Source: Xanthobacteraceae bacterium 501b (lineage in GTDB: Bacteria; Pseudomonadota; Alphaproteobacteria; Rhizobiales; Xanthobacteraceae). From it: 64,000 nucleotides of DNA. The stretch is taken from the NCBI GenBank assembly GCA_000378025.1, contig KB899087.1, forward strand, positions 744,001 through 808,000. The letters run 5' to 3'. Shown here piece by piece: positions 1-10,732 of the stretch. The notes under the pieces are model-generated. The model was not told where the DNA came from, did no database searches, and saw only the letters and a list, made by a program, of their open reading frames with translations. A program made the position numbers and the translations under genes. The first letter of the stretch is position 1. Every line of letters begins with the position of its first letter.

Positions 1-17
1 CCGCCGAGGATCGAAAT

Positions 18-650
18 ATGCGTGACCCGATTGATACCTTGAACAACTACCTGGTCCCGATGGTTGTCGAACAGACCAACCGGGGCGAGCGTTCCTACGA
101 CATTTATTCCCGGCTCCTGAAGGAGCGCATCATTTTCCTGACCGGCCCGGTCGAGGACGGCATGGCGACCCTCATGGTCGCCCAGCTGCTGTTCCTCGAA
201 GCGGAGAATCCGAAGAAGGAAATCTCGATGTACATCAACTCCCCGGGCGGGGTGGTGACGTCGGGGCTGGCGATCTACGACACGATGCAGTTCATCAAGC
301 CGGCGGTGTCGACGCTGTGCATCGGCCAGGCGGCCTCGATGGGCTCGCTGCTGCTGACCGCCGGCGAGAAGGACATGCGCTTCGCCCTGCCCAACGCGCG
401 AATCATGGTGCACCAGCCCTCGGGCGGCTTCCAGGGCCAGGTGACGGACATCATGCTGCACGCCAAGGAGATCATGAGCCTCAAGCAGCGGCTCAATGAG
501 ATCTACGTGAAGCACACGGGCCAGGACATCAAGGCGGTGGAGGACGCGCTGGAGCGCGACAACTTCATGACCGCCGAGGTCGCCAAGTCCTTTGGGCTTA
601 TCGACAAAGTGATCGACAAGCGCCCGGAAGAGGCACCGGCGAAGCCCTGA
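18..650 (+). CDS. clpP: ATP-dependent Clp protease proteolytic subunit ClpP
   Basis: Serine peptidase subunit that forms the barrel-shaped protease chamber and degrades proteins fed by ClpX or ClpA in the cytoplasm. The 210-residue product has the usual family length. The catalytic triad is visible: Ser107 in GQAASMGS, His132 in MVHQPSGG and Asp181 in ERDNFMT. The oligomerisation and substrate-groove motif YINSPGG is at about residues 72-78. The ATG follows a GAGGAT ribosome-binding site. clpX follows on the same strand after 376 bases, the standard alphaproteobacterial order. Identification is firm. Confidence 0.98.
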   Translation: MRDPIDTLNNYLVPMVVEQTNRGERSYDIYSRLLKERIIFLTGPVEDGMATLMVAQLLFLEAENPKKEISMYINSPGGVVTSGLAIYDTMQFIKPAVSTLCIGQAASMGSLLLTAGEKDMRFALPNARIMVHQPSGGFQGQVTDIMLHAKEIMSLKQRLNEIYVKHTGQDIKAVEDALERDNFMTAEVAKSFGLIDKVIDKRPEEAPAKP

Positions 651-1026
651 CGGGCGTTTGCGCCGTGTTTCCGAAGCCGGGTCGGCTTCCTATATTAAGA
701 TCGAAGCCCGCGCCGAATTGAAGCGCGGGCTTGCATGCTTCGCGGTATCGCGCTTGCATGACTTCAGAATGAAGTGTCGCCCGGAGGTGTGACGGGGGTA
801 CGACGAGGCCAGCGCCCATCCGCGAAGTCGGGGATGGTTCGATTGCCCGCTTGATCGTGTCGCTGCTAGCGTGCTTGGCTGTGACACCGAACAAGGACCC
901 TTAAGTCGCTTCCTTTTGACGGCGTTTTCGAGCCGTCGCGTTTCTCCCCCCTTGGAGGCCCGCGGCGGCCGCGGGACTGGGGCGGTTCCGGGCAATGCCT
1001 GGACCGCCGAGCGGACGGAGAGACGC
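651..1026 (+). other. clpP-clpX intergenic region
   Basis: No convincing gene lies here. A 9-bp stem hairpin (704-732) follows clpP. A CCTATATTAA stretch at about 689-698 resembles the -10 of alphaproteobacterial heat-shock (RpoH) promoters, but I could not find a matching -35, so this is only a possibility. The reading frame of clpX stays open upstream to about 871, but the extra N-terminus is not ClpX-like, so this stretch is treated as leader sequence. Confidence 0.5.
704..732 (+). terminator. hairpin after clpP
   Basis: Perfect 9-bp inverted repeat (AAGCCCGCG and CGCGGGCTT) with an 11-base loop, about 55 bases after the clpP stop. No T-run follows, so it may be an attenuating or mRNA-stabilising structure rather than a classical intrinsic terminator. 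Confidence 0.45.
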
Positions 1027-2298
<1,272 letters not shown>

Positions 2299-2316
2299 GG
2301 AACCGGCGGTGGGCAG

Positions 2317-2338
2317 GGCCGGGCAGCCACGCCCGGCC
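2317..2338 (+). terminator. hairpin after clpX
   Basis: 8-bp inverted repeat GGCCGGGC and GCCCGGCC around a 6-base loop, 18 bases after the clpX stop. There is no T-run, so termination strength is uncertain. Confidence 0.4.
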
Positions 2339-2550
2339 AGCGACGCGGCCCGCTCCCTTGACGGGGGGCGGGGGCATCGCCATCTGAGCCTCAACCCCCG
2401 GTCCTCGACCGCATCGACGTGCCCAGCGCGCCTCACGCAGCCCCCGCACAGAGATCAACGTTCGCGTTCCGGCCGCATTGCGGCACGGTGCCGCCCGACG
2501 ACGCCTGTCGTCAGGACACGTCGCCCGCCGCCAACAGAAAGGAAAGAGCC

Positions 2551-4989
2551 ATGACGAGCCCCAAGCCTCGCACCGCGCTCACCCCGGGAGTCCCTCAGAC
2601 CTTCCCGGTCCTGCCGCTGCGCGACATCGTCGTTTTCCCGCACATGATCGTGCCCCTGTTCGTCGGCCGTGAGAAATCCATCCGCGCCCTCGAAGAAGTG
2701 ATGCGCAACGACACCTTCATCCTGCTGGCGACGCAGGAGAACGCCTCCGACGACGACCCGGAGACCTCGTCCATCTACAAGATCGGCACGCTCGCCTCGG
2801 TGCTGCAGCTGCTGAAGCTGCCGGATGGCACGGTGAAGGTGCTGGTCGAGGGCATTTCGCGCGCCAAGGTCCGGCACTACACCGACCGCACCGACCTCTA
2901 TGAGGCCGAGGCGGAGGCGCTGGAGGAGGAGCTTGGCGCCAAGGTCGAGGCCGAGGCGCTCGGCCGCTCGGTGCTGGCCGAATTCGACAGCTATGTGAAG
3001 CTGAACAAGAAGGTCTCGCCCGAAGTCGTCGGCGTCGTCACCCAGATCGAGGAGCACTCGAAGCTGGCCGACACCGTGGCCTCGCATCTCGCGGTGAAGA
3101 TCCCCGAGAAGCAGGCGGTGCTGGAAATCCTCAAGGTCACCACCCGCCTTGAGAAGGTGCTCTCGCTGATGGAGAGCGAAATCTCGGTCCTTCAGGTCGA
3201 GAAGCGCATCCGCACGCGCGTCAAGCGCCAGATGGAGAAGACCCAGCGCGAGTACTATCTCAACGAGCAGATGAAGGCGATCCAGAAGGAGCTGGGCGAC
3301 GGCGAGGACGGCCGCGACGAGCTGGCCGAGCTGGAAGAGCGCATCAAGACCGTCAAGCTCTCCAAGGAGGCGCGCGAGAAGGCCACGCACGAGCTGAAGA
3401 AGCTGCGGCAGATGTCGCCCATGTCGGCGGAAGCCACCGTGGTGCGCAACTATCTCGACTGGATGCTGTCGATCCCGTGGAGCAACCGCAGCAAGGTCAA
3501 GAAGGACCTGCCCTTCGCCCAGAACGTGCTGGATACCGACCATTTCGGCCTCGACAAGGTCAAGGACCGCATCGTCGAATATCTCGCCGTGCAGAGCCGG
3601 CAGAACAAGCTGACCGGCCCGATCCTGTGCCTGGTCGGCCCGCCCGGCGTCGGCAAGACCTCGCTTGCCAAGTCCATCGCCAAGGCGACGGGCCGCGAAT
3701 ATGTGCGCGTGGCCCTTGGCGGCGTGCGCGACGAGGCGGAGATCCGCGGGCATCGCCGGACCTATATCGGCTCCATGCCCGGCAAGATCATCCAGTCGAT
3801 GCGCAAGGCCAAGAAGTCCAACCCGCTGTTCCTGCTGGACGAGATCGACAAGATGGGCGCCGATTTCCGCGGCGACCCGTCCTCGGCCCTGCTTGAGGTG
3901 CTGGACCCCGAGCAGAACCACACCTTCGCCGACCACTATCTGGAGGTGGACTATGACCTCTCCAGCGTGATGTTCGTCACCACGGCCAACACGCTGAACA
4001 TCCCGCCGGCTCTGCTGGACCGGATGGAAGTGATCCGCATCGCCGGCTACACCGAGGACGAGAAGGTCGAGATCGCCCGCCGCCATCTCATTCCGCAGGC
4101 GCTGACCAAGCACGGTCTGCAGCTGAAGGAATGGTCGATCGACGATGAGGCGCTGCTGATGCTGGTGCGCCGCTATACGCGGGAAGCCGGCGTGCGCAAC
4201 CTTGAGCGCGAGATTTCCAATCTCGCCCGCAAGGCGGTGAAGGACCTGATGCTGACCAAGAAGAAGACGGTCAAGGTCACGGTCCAGCAGCTGGAGGACT
4301 ATCTCGGCGCGCCGAAATACCGCTATGGCGAGGCCGAGACCGAGGACCAGGTCGGCGTGGTCACAGGCCTGGCCTGGACCGAGGTCGGTGGCGAGATCCT
4401 CACCATCGAAGGCGTGATGATGCCCGGCAAGGGCAAGATGACCGTCACCGGCAATCTGCGCGACGTGATGAAGGAATCGATCTCGGCGGCGGCCTCCTAT
4501 GTCCGCTCGCGCGCCCTCGATTTCGGCATCGAGCCGCCGCTGTTCGACCGGCGCGACATCCATGTCCACGTTCCCGAAGGGGCGACCCCGAAGGACGGGC
4601 CGTCGGCCGGCGTCGCCATGGCGACCGTGCTGACCTCGGTGCTGACCGGCATCCCGATCCGCCGCGACATCGCCATGACCGGCGAAATCACGCTGCGCGG
4701 CCGGGTGCTGCCGATCGGCGGCCTCAAGGAGAAGCTGCTGGCGGCCCTGCGGGCCGGCATCAAGAAGGTTCTGATCCCCGAGGAGAACGCCAAGGATCTG
4801 GCGGAAATCCCCGACAATGTGAAGAACGCGCTGGAGATCGTGCCGGTGTCGCGGATGGATGAGGTGCTGCAGCACGCGCTCATCCGCCAGCCGGAGGCGA
4901 TCGTCTGGGAAGAGAAGGTGCTGGCGCCGACCACCGAGGTCGAGCCGGTGATCGCCCGCGACGAAATCGGCGGCCTCGCCGCCCACTGA
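2551..4989 (+). CDS. lon: ATP-dependent protease Lon (LonA type)
   Basis: Soluble hexameric AAA+ serine protease that degrades misfolded and regulatory proteins. The 812-residue product starts at ATG 2551, preceded by AAGGAAAG. Domain order is the N-terminal LON substrate domain (about 20-215), a coiled-coil linker, the AAA+ module with Walker A GPPGVGKT at about 363-370 and Walker B FLLDEIDK, and the C-terminal peptidase domain. The Ser-Lys dyad is visible: Ser685 in PKDGPSAG and Lys728 in GLKEK. Length matches LonA. A strong intrinsic terminator follows, so lon ends a transcription unit before hup. Confidence 0.98.
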   Translation: MTSPKPRTALTPGVPQTFPVLPLRDIVVFPHMIVPLFVGREKSIRALEEVMRNDTFILLATQENASDDDPETSSIYKIGTLASVLQLLKLPDGTVKVLVEGISRAKVRHYTDRTDLYEAEAEALEEELGAKVEAEALGRSVLAEFDSYVKLNKKVSPEVVGVVTQIEEHSKLADTVASHLAVKIPEKQAVLEILKVTTRLEKVLSLMESEISVLQVEKRIRTRVKRQMEKTQREYYLNEQMKAIQKELGDGEDGRDELAELEERIKTVKLSKEAREKATHELKKLRQMSPMSAEATVVRNYLDWMLSIPWSNRSKVKKDLPFAQNVLDTDHFGLDKVKDRIVEYLAVQSRQNKLTGPILCLVGPPGVGKTSLAKSIAKATGREYVRVALGGVRDEAEIRGHRRTYIGSMPGKIIQSMRKAKKSNPLFLLDEIDKMGADFRGDPSSALLEVLDPEQNHTFADHYLEVDYDLSSVMFVTTANTLNIPPALLDRMEVIRIAGYTEDEKVEIARRHLIPQALTKHGLQLKEWSIDDEALLMLVRRYTREAGVRNLEREISNLARKAVKDLMLTKKKTVKVTVQQLEDYLGAPKYRYGEAETEDQVGVVTGLAWTEVGGEILTIEGVMMPGKGKMTVTGNLRDVMKESISAAASYVRSRALDFGIEPPLFDRRDIHVHVPEGATPKDGPSAGVAMATVLTSVLTGIPIRRDIAMTGEITLRGRVLPIGGLKEKLLAALRAGIKKVLIPEENAKDLAEIPDNVKNALEIVPVSRMDEVLQHALIRQPEAIVWEEKVLAPTTEVEPVIARDEIGGLAAH

Positions 4990-5016
4990 GCGGACGTTTC
5001 GACGCTGGAAAAGAAG

Positions 5017-5047
5017 CGGCGGTGCCCAAGCGGGCGCCGCCGTTTTT
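5017..5047 (+). terminator. intrinsic terminator after lon
   Basis: 11-bp GC-rich stem (CGGCGGTGCCC with GGGCGCCGCCG, one G-T pair), loop AAGC, then five Ts. This is a textbook Rho-independent terminator 27 bases after the lon stop. Confidence 0.9.
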
Positions 5048-5432
5048 GCGTCTCGGGGCCGTCGCCGCGCTCTCGCCCGGGCCGGCTTTCCGGGCTGATG
5101 GAACGCGGTTTTGGCGCCAGGGGCGGGCGCCGGCGCGGGCCGTGCGAGTCAGTTTTGCGCCGATCGGGCGCCTCCAGCCCCCAAGGCGGCGCTCTCGCCC
5201 GGCCCGCCGCCCGGCGCCGGTGGTAAAAGGGTCGCATCCGCCTAAATTGCGGGCGTGCCGCATTGTCATAAAATGCGGTATCGAAATACACTCAAACCCC
5301 CTGAAGTCGTGTATTTGTGCGGGTTTCTAGCGGGGGGCGCTTGCAATCGCCGCATTTTGGGGAAAGTGTGCCCGCCCGTCGTCGGTGCATGCGATCGACG
5401 ATTCTTGTGCAATCAAGGGAAGGACCGGTCAA
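5048..5432 (+). other. lon-hup intergenic region with probable hup promoter
   Basis: No gene is seen. A relatively AT-rich stretch at about 5240-5330 contains a possible sigma-70-like promoter: TTGTCA at 5263-5268 and AATACA at 5285-5290 with a 16-base spacer. That would give a leader of roughly 135 bases before the hup ATG. This is inference from pattern only. Confidence 0.4.
5263..5290 (+). promoter_or_regulatory. possible hup promoter
   Basis: -35-like TTGTCA and -10-like AATACA separated by 16 bases, in the most AT-rich part of the lon-hup gap and downstream of the lon terminator, where a hup promoter is needed. Confidence 0.35.
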
Positions 5433-5711
5433 ATGACCACGAAGAACGAACTCGTCGCCGCCGTGGCCGAGCAGGCCAAGCTGACGAAGGCCGCTGCTGC
5501 GGCCGCGGTCGACGCGACCTTCGACGCTATTGCCGCCTCGCTGAAGGCCGGCGAAGAAGTCAAGCTGATCGGCTTCGGCAGCTTCTCCGTCGTGACCCGC
5601 GCCGCGCGCGAGGGCCGCAACCCGCGTACCGGCAACCCGGTCAAGATCGAGGCCTCCAAGGCCCCGAAGTTCACGCCCGGCAAGGGCCTGAAGGAAACCG
5701 TCAACGGTTGA
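5433..5711 (+). CDS. hup: DNA-binding protein HU
   Basis: Small nucleoid-associated protein that bends DNA as a dimer. The 92-residue product (MTTKNELVAAVAEQ...) has the standard HU length. It shows the HU signature region with GFGSFSV (about 49-55), the flexible DNA-binding arm containing RNPRTGNPV, and the C-terminal FTPGKGLKETVN. An in-frame upstream ATG-like start at 5385 would add 16 residues outside the family. The chosen ATG has GGAAGGAC upstream. Position after lon is conserved in alphaproteobacteria. Confidence 0.97.
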   Translation: MTTKNELVAAVAEQAKLTKAAAAAAVDATFDAIAASLKAGEEVKLIGFGSFSVVTRAAREGRNPRTGNPVKIEASKAPKFTPGKGLKETVNG

Positions 5712-6210
5712 TCCTGACGCTGGGGCCGCGCCCCCCGTGCCGGAAGGTGCGGGGTGCGGCGCGGTGCCATCGGGGCAGGTTCGCCGGTAGCGTTACCGGC
5801 GGACCAGCGCCCTGACCAACAGAAGCCATGCAGGCCGGCGGGGGCGCTGCGTGGTTTCGCGGCGGCCGATGCGCCGCGGCTTCAGCCCCCCTCGCGCCCG
5901 CCGCCCCGGCGCTGTCGCAGCCCAAATGGCCGGTGCCCGCCCTGCGGCGCTGCGGCCCGCGCGGCATGAAGACCTCCCCACACTGAACATCTTCGCTATC
6001 GCAGGCGCTTCTCGCCTTACGCCGCCACAGAGCGCGCCGTGGGCCGCCGGAGGCGTGCCCGGGGTGCCGCCCATCCCGAAGACGCCGCACGCTCCCACGG
6101 GGGCTGAGGGCGCCCCTGCGGTCGCTTCGCGGCGGGGATGTCCCGACCCGGTCCTTCGTGACTGACCCGAGGACCCGCCGTCGTGGCAGCGTCGGCGCGG
6201 GCGGATCTCG
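5712..6210. other. intergenic region between hup and kdgK, no gene seen
   Basis: 499 bases lying downstream of both hup (plus strand) and kdgK (minus strand). Several open frames exist because of high GC, but none has family-like sequence or a ribosome-binding site. An imperfect GC-rich hairpin at about 5725-5760 could end hup transcription; it lacks a T-run. No tRNA or other RNA gene was recognised. Confidence 0.5.
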
Positions 6211-7143
6211 TCAGCGCGGCGTCAGGGTGAGTTCGCGCAGCTCCGCCATGTCGATGAGCGCCCCGCGACGGCCGATCACCCGCGCGGCCACGCGATGGGC
6301 GAAGCGGGCGGCGTCGGCCGGCGCCGCGCCGTCGCGACGCGCGGCGATGTAGCCCGCATTGAAGCTGTCGCCCGCGCCTGTTGTATCCAGCGGATTGGCG
6401 ACGGCGAGCGGCGCGATGGTCTCGATCCGGTCGCCCACCAGCAGTGTGCAGGGATCGGCGCCGTTCTTGACCACGATCTCCTCGGCGCCACAGGCGGCCA
6501 GCCGGCGCGCCGTCGCTTCCGGCGCGGTGTCGCCGAACAGTTCGGCCTCGTCGGGGAAGGTCGGCAAGGCGAGGGTCGCGACGCGATAGCCCGCATCGAG
6601 CGCGGCGCGGGCGGCGGCGCGATCCGGCCATAGGTTCAGGCGGATATTGGCGTCGAACGCGATCATGGCGCCCCGGGCGCGCGCGTCGGCCAGCTGGTCC
6701 AGCAGCGTCTGGCGATGCGGCGGCGACAGGATCGCCAAGGTGATGCCGGAAAAATAGATGCTGTCGGCATCCGCCAGCGCCTGCCGCAGCACGCCGGCGT
6801 CGGCGGCGAGCAGCCGCGCCGCCGAGCTGTCGCGCCAATAGGAGAAGGAGCGCTCGCCATTCTGCAGGGCGATCATGTAGAGGCCGACCGGACGGTCGGG
6901 CTCGCGCGCGATGTGCGCCGTGTCGATGCTGGCATCGGCGATGAAGCGCAGCATTTCGTCCGAGGAGGCGTCCGCGCCGACCCGCGTCACATAGCGCACG
7001 CCGACCCGCGCCGGATCGGTCAGCCCGCGCACACCCCAGGCGGTGTTGAGCGTGTCGCCGGCGAAGCCGCGTCGGTAGAGCCCCTTGGCGGTGAGGGACA
7101 TCTCGATCATGCATTCGCCGATGCTGGCAAATATCCGGGTCAC
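6211..7143 (-). CDS. kdgK: 2-keto-3-deoxygluconate kinase (PfkB family)
   Basis: Ribokinase-fold sugar kinase expected to phosphorylate 2-keto-3-deoxygluconate to KDPG in hexuronate breakdown. The 310-residue product starts at a GTG (7143) that overlaps the stop of the upstream regulator gene (GTGA), which decides the start and implies translational coupling. Visible features are the N-terminal SIGECMIEM strand, the FAGDTLNTA substrate-lid region, and the C-terminal PfkB signature DTTGAGDSFNAG with the catalytic Asp in GAGD. The family (KdgK) is clear; the exact substrate is inferred from neighbouring uxaA/uxaB-like genes. No KDPG aldolase gene is in the window. Confidence 0.85.
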   Translation of the reverse strand: MTRIFASIGECMIEMSLTAKGLYRRGFAGDTLNTAWGVRGLTDPARVGVRYVTRVGADASSDEMLRFIADASIDTAHIAREPDRPVGLYMIALQNGERSFSYWRDSSAARLLAADAGVLRQALADADSIYFSGITLAILSPPHRQTLLDQLADARARGAMIAFDANIRLNLWPDRAAARAALDAGYRVATLALPTFPDEAELFGDTAPEATARRLAACGAEEIVVKNGADPCTLLVGDRIETIAPLAVANPLDTTGAGDSFNAGYIAARRDGAAPADAARFAHRVAARVIGRRGALIDMAELRELTLTPR

Positions 7144-8063
7144 ATTACGGCTCCGGCCAGTGAGGGGGTGGTCGCGCGGGCTTCCAGCGAGCGGATCAGC
7201 GTGGCGCACGCGGTGCGCAGATGCTTGCGGCAGCTGGCGTCGATGGCGCGCGGGTCGCGGCTGCGCAGCGCGGCGATATAGTCGAGGTGCTCCACCAGCG
7301 CGGTGGCGCTGCGCGGCTTGGCGTCGGCGCGGTTCCAGCGATAGGTGTGGTGAAACAGCGTCGCGACGACATTGTAGAAGTCCAGCACGAAGCGGTTGCG
7401 CGTGGTCTCATGGATGATGCGGTGCAGGCGCTCGTCGAGCTGGGGAAACAGCGCATGGTCCCGGTCGAGATGGGCGAGGATGTCGCGGTGCTCCTGCTCG
7501 ATCGCCGCCAGTTCGCGCCAGGGGGGCGCGCTGTCGGGCAGTTCCAGCAAGCTGCGCGTGGCCCGCAGCTCGAACATTTCCCGCACCTCGTACATCTCCC
7601 GCACGAAGTCGCCGGTGACGCCGCCGAACAGCCAGGAGCTGTTCGGCCGGCGCTCCAGCAGGCCGAAATGCTGGAAGCGGGCGAGACATTCGCGGATGGT
7701 GGTGGTGGAGGTGCCGAACTGGCGCGCTAGCTCGGCCGCGTTCAGCAGCTGGCCGGGACTGAGATCGCCGGTGAGGATCCACTCCATGAAGCGGCGCTCG
7801 AACGTCGCGCCCGCCGACAGGGTCTGCGCGTCGGGGAAGTGATCGGCCGGGGTCGGTGCGCGGGTGAGCCGGCGCTGCCCGTCCTGGCGCTCGGTGATGC
7901 CGTGCTCCTGCAGCATGGCCAGTATCGCGCGGACCGTGGTGCGGCTGACCTCCAGCGATTGGGCGAGGTCGCTCTCCGAGGGCAGGGCGGCGCCGGGTGA
8001 CAGGGCACCGAGGCGCTGAAGGCTGCGATTATAGCCGCTCTTGAAGACGGCATTGCCCTTCAT
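7140..8063 (-). CDS. GntR/FCD transcriptional regulator with two winged-helix segments
   Basis: Predicted DNA-binding repressor of sugar-acid genes. The 307-residue product (ATG 8063, MKGNAVFKSG) is longer than usual FadR-type regulators (about 230-250). It appears to carry two GntR-like winged helices in tandem: one at about 15-65 (GAALPSESDLAQSLEVSRTT) and one at about 90-155 (NAAELARQFGTSTTTIRECL), followed by an FCD-type all-helical ligand domain (about 160-295). An open frame continues upstream to 8195 but crosses the promoter-like region and lacks family sequence. It is coupled to kdgK by a 4-base overlap and is divergent from the uxaB-like gene. The effector is unknown. Confidence 0.82.
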   Translation of the reverse strand: MKGNAVFKSGYNRSLQRLGALSPGAALPSESDLAQSLEVSRTTVRAILAMLQEHGITERQDGQRRLTRAPTPADHFPDAQTLSAGATFERRFMEWILTGDLSPGQLLNAAELARQFGTSTTTIRECLARFQHFGLLERRPNSSWLFGGVTGDFVREMYEVREMFELRATRSLLELPDSAPPWRELAAIEQEHRDILAHLDRDHALFPQLDERLHRIIHETTRNRFVLDFYNVVATLFHHTYRWNRADAKPRSATALVEHLDYIAALRSRDPRAIDASCRKHLRTACATLIRSLEARATTPSLAGAVM

Positions 8064-8130
8064 GATGCCCCGCCCCGCTCTTGCACCCCCGGGTGAGCGG
8101 GCGGCCTGTTCTTTCTGTATTAAAAACACA

Positions 8131-8157
8131 TTGACAGCCTGTGTCCAGCGTGGACAG
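8131..8157. promoter_or_regulatory. divergent promoter region with TGTCCA-GCG-TGGACA operator candidate
   Basis: A perfect 6-3-6 inverted repeat (8142-8156) lies between the divergent regulator and uxaB-like genes. On the plus strand a consensus TTGACA (8131-8136) sits just before it. On the minus strand the repeat supplies a TGGACA -35 with TTTAAT 17 bases further on. A repressor bound there would block both directions. The binding protein is inferred to be the adjacent GntR/FCD regulator. Confidence 0.5.
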
Positions 8158-8209
8158 CTGTGCCCGGCATTTCTTCCAATAAGTTGTTCGCACAAGGGAT
8201 TCAGGCGGC

Positions 8210-9337
8210 GTGAGCGTTCGTATCATCCAGTTCGGCACCAGCCGGTTCCTGCAGGCGCATGCGGACCTTTTCGTGCATGAGGCGCGCGAGGCGGGGCAGG
8301 ATATCGGCCCCATCGCCATCGTGCAGGCCTCCGGCTCGGCGGACCGCGCCGGCCGGGTCGCGGCGTTCGGCCGGCCGGAGGGTTTTCCCGTGCGCCTTCG
8401 CGGCATGGTCGACGGCGCGCCATGCGAGCGCGAGGTGCAGGTGCGCTCGGTCGACCGGGGCCTGTCAGCGGGCACGGACTGGGAGGCGATCAAGGCGCTG
8501 TTCGCGGCCGAGGCCCGGCTGGTGATCTCCAATATGGGCGATTCCGGCTATCGGGTGGCGCCGGAGGAGGCGTCGCCCGCGCTGCTCGCCGGCGCCGTGC
8601 CAGCCTCCTTTCCGGGAAAGCTCACCGCGCTGCTGCACCATCGCTGGAGCGCCGGCGGCGGGCCGCTGACCGTGCTGCCCTGCGAACTGATCAACCGCAA
8701 TGGCGAGGTGCTGGCGGCGGAGGTGGGCCGGCTCGCGGCCGCCAGCGGGGCGCCGGCCGCCTTCGCCGGCTGGATCGACCGCTCGGTGGTCTTCGCCAAT
8801 ACGCTGGTCGATCGCATCGTCTCCGAGCCGATCGAGCCCATCGGGGCGGTCGCCGAGCCCTATGCGCTGTGGGCGATCGAGCGCCGGCCGGGGCTGGAAC
8901 TGCCCTTCAGCCACCCGAGCGTGGTGCTGACCGACGATCTCGAACCGTTCGAGCGGCTGAAGCTGCATATTCTCAATCTCGGCCACACCGTGCTGGCCGA
9001 GATCTGGTCCCGGGAGGGGCGCCCGGCCGGCGAGACCGTGCGGGAAATTCTCGCCGACCCGGCCGTCTCCGCCCGGCTCACCGCGCTTTATGCCGGGGAG
9101 GTGGTGCCGGGTTTTTGCGCGCGCGGTATGGAGGGAGAGGCCCGCGCCTATGTCGGCGTCACGCTCGACCGTTTCCGCAACCCGTTCCTCGACCACCGCA
9201 TCGCCGACATCGCGCAGAACCATGGCGTGAAGATCGAGCGCCGCATCGGCGCGTTTCTCGACTGGATCGCCGGCCGGCCCGGCGCGCCGGCGACGCCTGT
9301 GCTCGCGGCCATCCTCGCCCGCCACGCGGCCGGCTGA
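8210..9337 (+). CDS. uxaB: tagaturonate/fructuronate reductase-like (mannitol dehydrogenase family)
   Basis: NAD(H)-dependent polyol-type dehydrogenase of the mannitol dehydrogenase superfamily, expected to interconvert a keto-hexuronate (tagaturonate) and the matching aldonate (altronate). The 375-residue product has the short-form N-terminus VRIIQFGTSRFLQAHADLF (nucleotide-binding fold), the INRNGEVL region, and the C-terminal mannitol-dehydrogenase domain with KLHILNLGHT. It starts at GTG 8210, the first start after the divergent promoter. Shorter than E. coli UxaB (about 480), so the exact substrate is not certain. An altronate dehydratase gene (uxaA) lies at 20.3 kb, which supports the assignment. 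Confidence 0.72.
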   Translation: MSVRIIQFGTSRFLQAHADLFVHEAREAGQDIGPIAIVQASGSADRAGRVAAFGRPEGFPVRLRGMVDGAPCEREVQVRSVDRGLSAGTDWEAIKALFAAEARLVISNMGDSGYRVAPEEASPALLAGAVPASFPGKLTALLHHRWSAGGGPLTVLPCELINRNGEVLAAEVGRLAAASGAPAAFAGWIDRSVVFANTLVDRIVSEPIEPIGAVAEPYALWAIERRPGLELPFSHPSVVLTDDLEPFERLKLHILNLGHTVLAEIWSREGRPAGETVREILADPAVSARLTALYAGEVVPGFCARGMEGEARAYVGVTLDRFRNPFLDHRIADIAQNHGVKIERRIGAFLDWIAGRPGAPATPVLAAILARHAAG

Positions 9338-9350
9338 GGCGGAAACGGCA

Positions 9351-9377
9351 ACGGGCGGCGCTCGCGCGGCCGCCCGT
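9351..9377. terminator. bidirectional terminator hairpin between convergent genes
   Basis: 9-bp perfect stem ACGGGCGGC / GCCGCCCGT with a 9-base loop, lying in the 75-base gap between the convergent uxaB-like and fuconate dehydratase genes. Followed on the plus strand by a T/G-rich tract. Confidence 0.6.
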
Positions 9378-9412
9378 GTCTTGTGGTAGGGCGCCGGGTT
9401 TGGGCGCGAGGC

Positions 9413-10705
9413 TCAGGCGGGGGAGGCCGCCGGCACATAGGCGAAGGCGGAAAGCGTTTCCGGCTTCATCTCGATGGAAAAGCCCGGCTGGCGCGGCGGC
9501 ATGTAGGCGGCATTCTCGATCACGCAGGGGTCGAGGAAATGCTCGTGCAGATGGTCGACATATTCGATCACCCGGCCTTCCTTGGTGCCGGAGACGGCGA
9601 CATAGTCGATCATCGACAAATGCTGCACATATTCGCACAGGCCGACGCCGCCGGCATGCGGCCAGACCGGCAGGTCGTATTTCGCCGCCACCAGCAGCAC
9701 CGCCAGCACCTCGTTCAGCCCGCCCATGCGGCAGGAATCGATCTGCACCACATCGATGGCGCCCTCGGCGATGAACTGCTTGAACATGATGCGGTTCTGG
9801 CACATCTCGCCGGTCGCCACCTTTACCGGCGCGATGGCTGCGCGGATCTTGCGGTGCCCGGCGATGTCGTCGGGGCTGGTCGGCTCCTCGATGAAGAAGG
9901 GCTTGGCGAAGGCGAGCTGGCGCACCCAGTCGATTGCCTGGCCCACCTCCCACACCTGGTTGGCGTCGATCATCAGATAGCGGTCCGGCCCGATCACCTC
10001 GCGGGCGATGGTGAGGCGGCGGATGTCGTCGTCGAGATCGCGCCCGACCTTCATCTTCACATGGTTGAAGCCGGCCTCGATCGCCTCCTGGCAGAGGCGC
10101 CGCAGCTTGGCGTCGTCATAGCCGAGCCAGCCGGCCGAGGTGGTGTAGCAGGCATAGCCTTCGCGTTCGAGACGCGCGATGCGCTCGGCCTTGCCGGCCT
10201 CCGCCCGGCGCAGGATCGCGAGCGCCTCGCCGCGGTCGAGCACGTCGGTGAGGTAGCGGTAATCGACAATGTCGGCGATCGCATCGGGTGGGAGATCAGC
10301 GACGAGGCGCCAGACCGGCTTGCCGGCCTGCTTGGCGAGCAGGTCCCAGACGGCGTTGACCACCGCGCCGGTGGCGAGGTGCATCGCGCCCTTTTCCGGG
10401 CCGATCCAGCGCAGCTGGCTGTCGCTGGTGAGGTGCCGCCAGAAGGCCCCGGGGGCGGCGCGCACCACGTCGAGATCCGCGCCCACCACGAGGTGGCGCA
10501 TGGCGAGGATCGCCATGCAGCAAATGTCGTTGCCGCGCCCGATGGTGAAGGTGAGCCCGTGCCCCTTCAGCGCCGGCTCGTCGGTGTCGAGGATGACATA
10601 GGCGGCCGAATAGTCCGGATCGGGGTTCATAGCGTCCGATCCGTCGAGCGCGTGCGAGGTGGGAAAGCGCAGGTCGATGACCCGCATATCGGTGATCTTC
10701 ACCAT
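9413..10705 (-). CDS. fucD: L-fuconate dehydratase (enolase superfamily)
   Basis: Mg2+-dependent dehydratase converting L-fuconate to 2-keto-3-deoxy-L-fuconate. The 430-residue product fits the family length. Visible active-site motifs are the KxK pair in HVKMKVG, metal ligands in MIDANQ, IEEPTSPDD and GEMCQNR, and the C-terminal His in WPHAGGVG. The segment KGAMHLATGAVVNAVWDLL is characteristic of fuconate dehydratases rather than other enolase-superfamily members. Last gene of the minus-strand fucose operon, followed by a hairpin terminator. The neighbouring hydrolase, SDR and lactonase genes support the assignment. Confidence 0.92.
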   Translation of the reverse strand: MVKITDMRVIDLRFPTSHALDGSDAMNPDPDYSAAYVILDTDEPALKGHGLTFTIGRGNDICCMAILAMRHLVVGADLDVVRAAPGAFWRHLTSDSQLRWIGPEKGAMHLATGAVVNAVWDLLAKQAGKPVWRLVADLPPDAIADIVDYRYLTDVLDRGEALAILRRAEAGKAERIARLEREGYACYTTSAGWLGYDDAKLRRLCQEAIEAGFNHVKMKVGRDLDDDIRRLTIAREVIGPDRYLMIDANQVWEVGQAIDWVRQLAFAKPFFIEEPTSPDDIAGHRKIRAAIAPVKVATGEMCQNRIMFKQFIAEGAIDVVQIDSCRMGGLNEVLAVLLVAAKYDLPVWPHAGGVGLCEYVQHLSMIDYVAVSGTKEGRVIEYVDHLHEHFLDPCVIENAAYMPPRQPGFSIEMKPETLSAFAYVPAASPA

Positions 10706-10732
10706 GTTAGGCCTCCCGGCGCGGAGCCGCGA

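Noticed and set aside
2455-4986. Minus-strand open frame spanning lon
   Set aside because: Exact shadow of lon with no family-like sequence; lon itself is unmistakable.
5043-5330. Small plus-strand frame after lon (about 100 codons)
   Set aside because: It begins within the lon terminator region, lacks a ribosome-binding site and has no recognisable family features.
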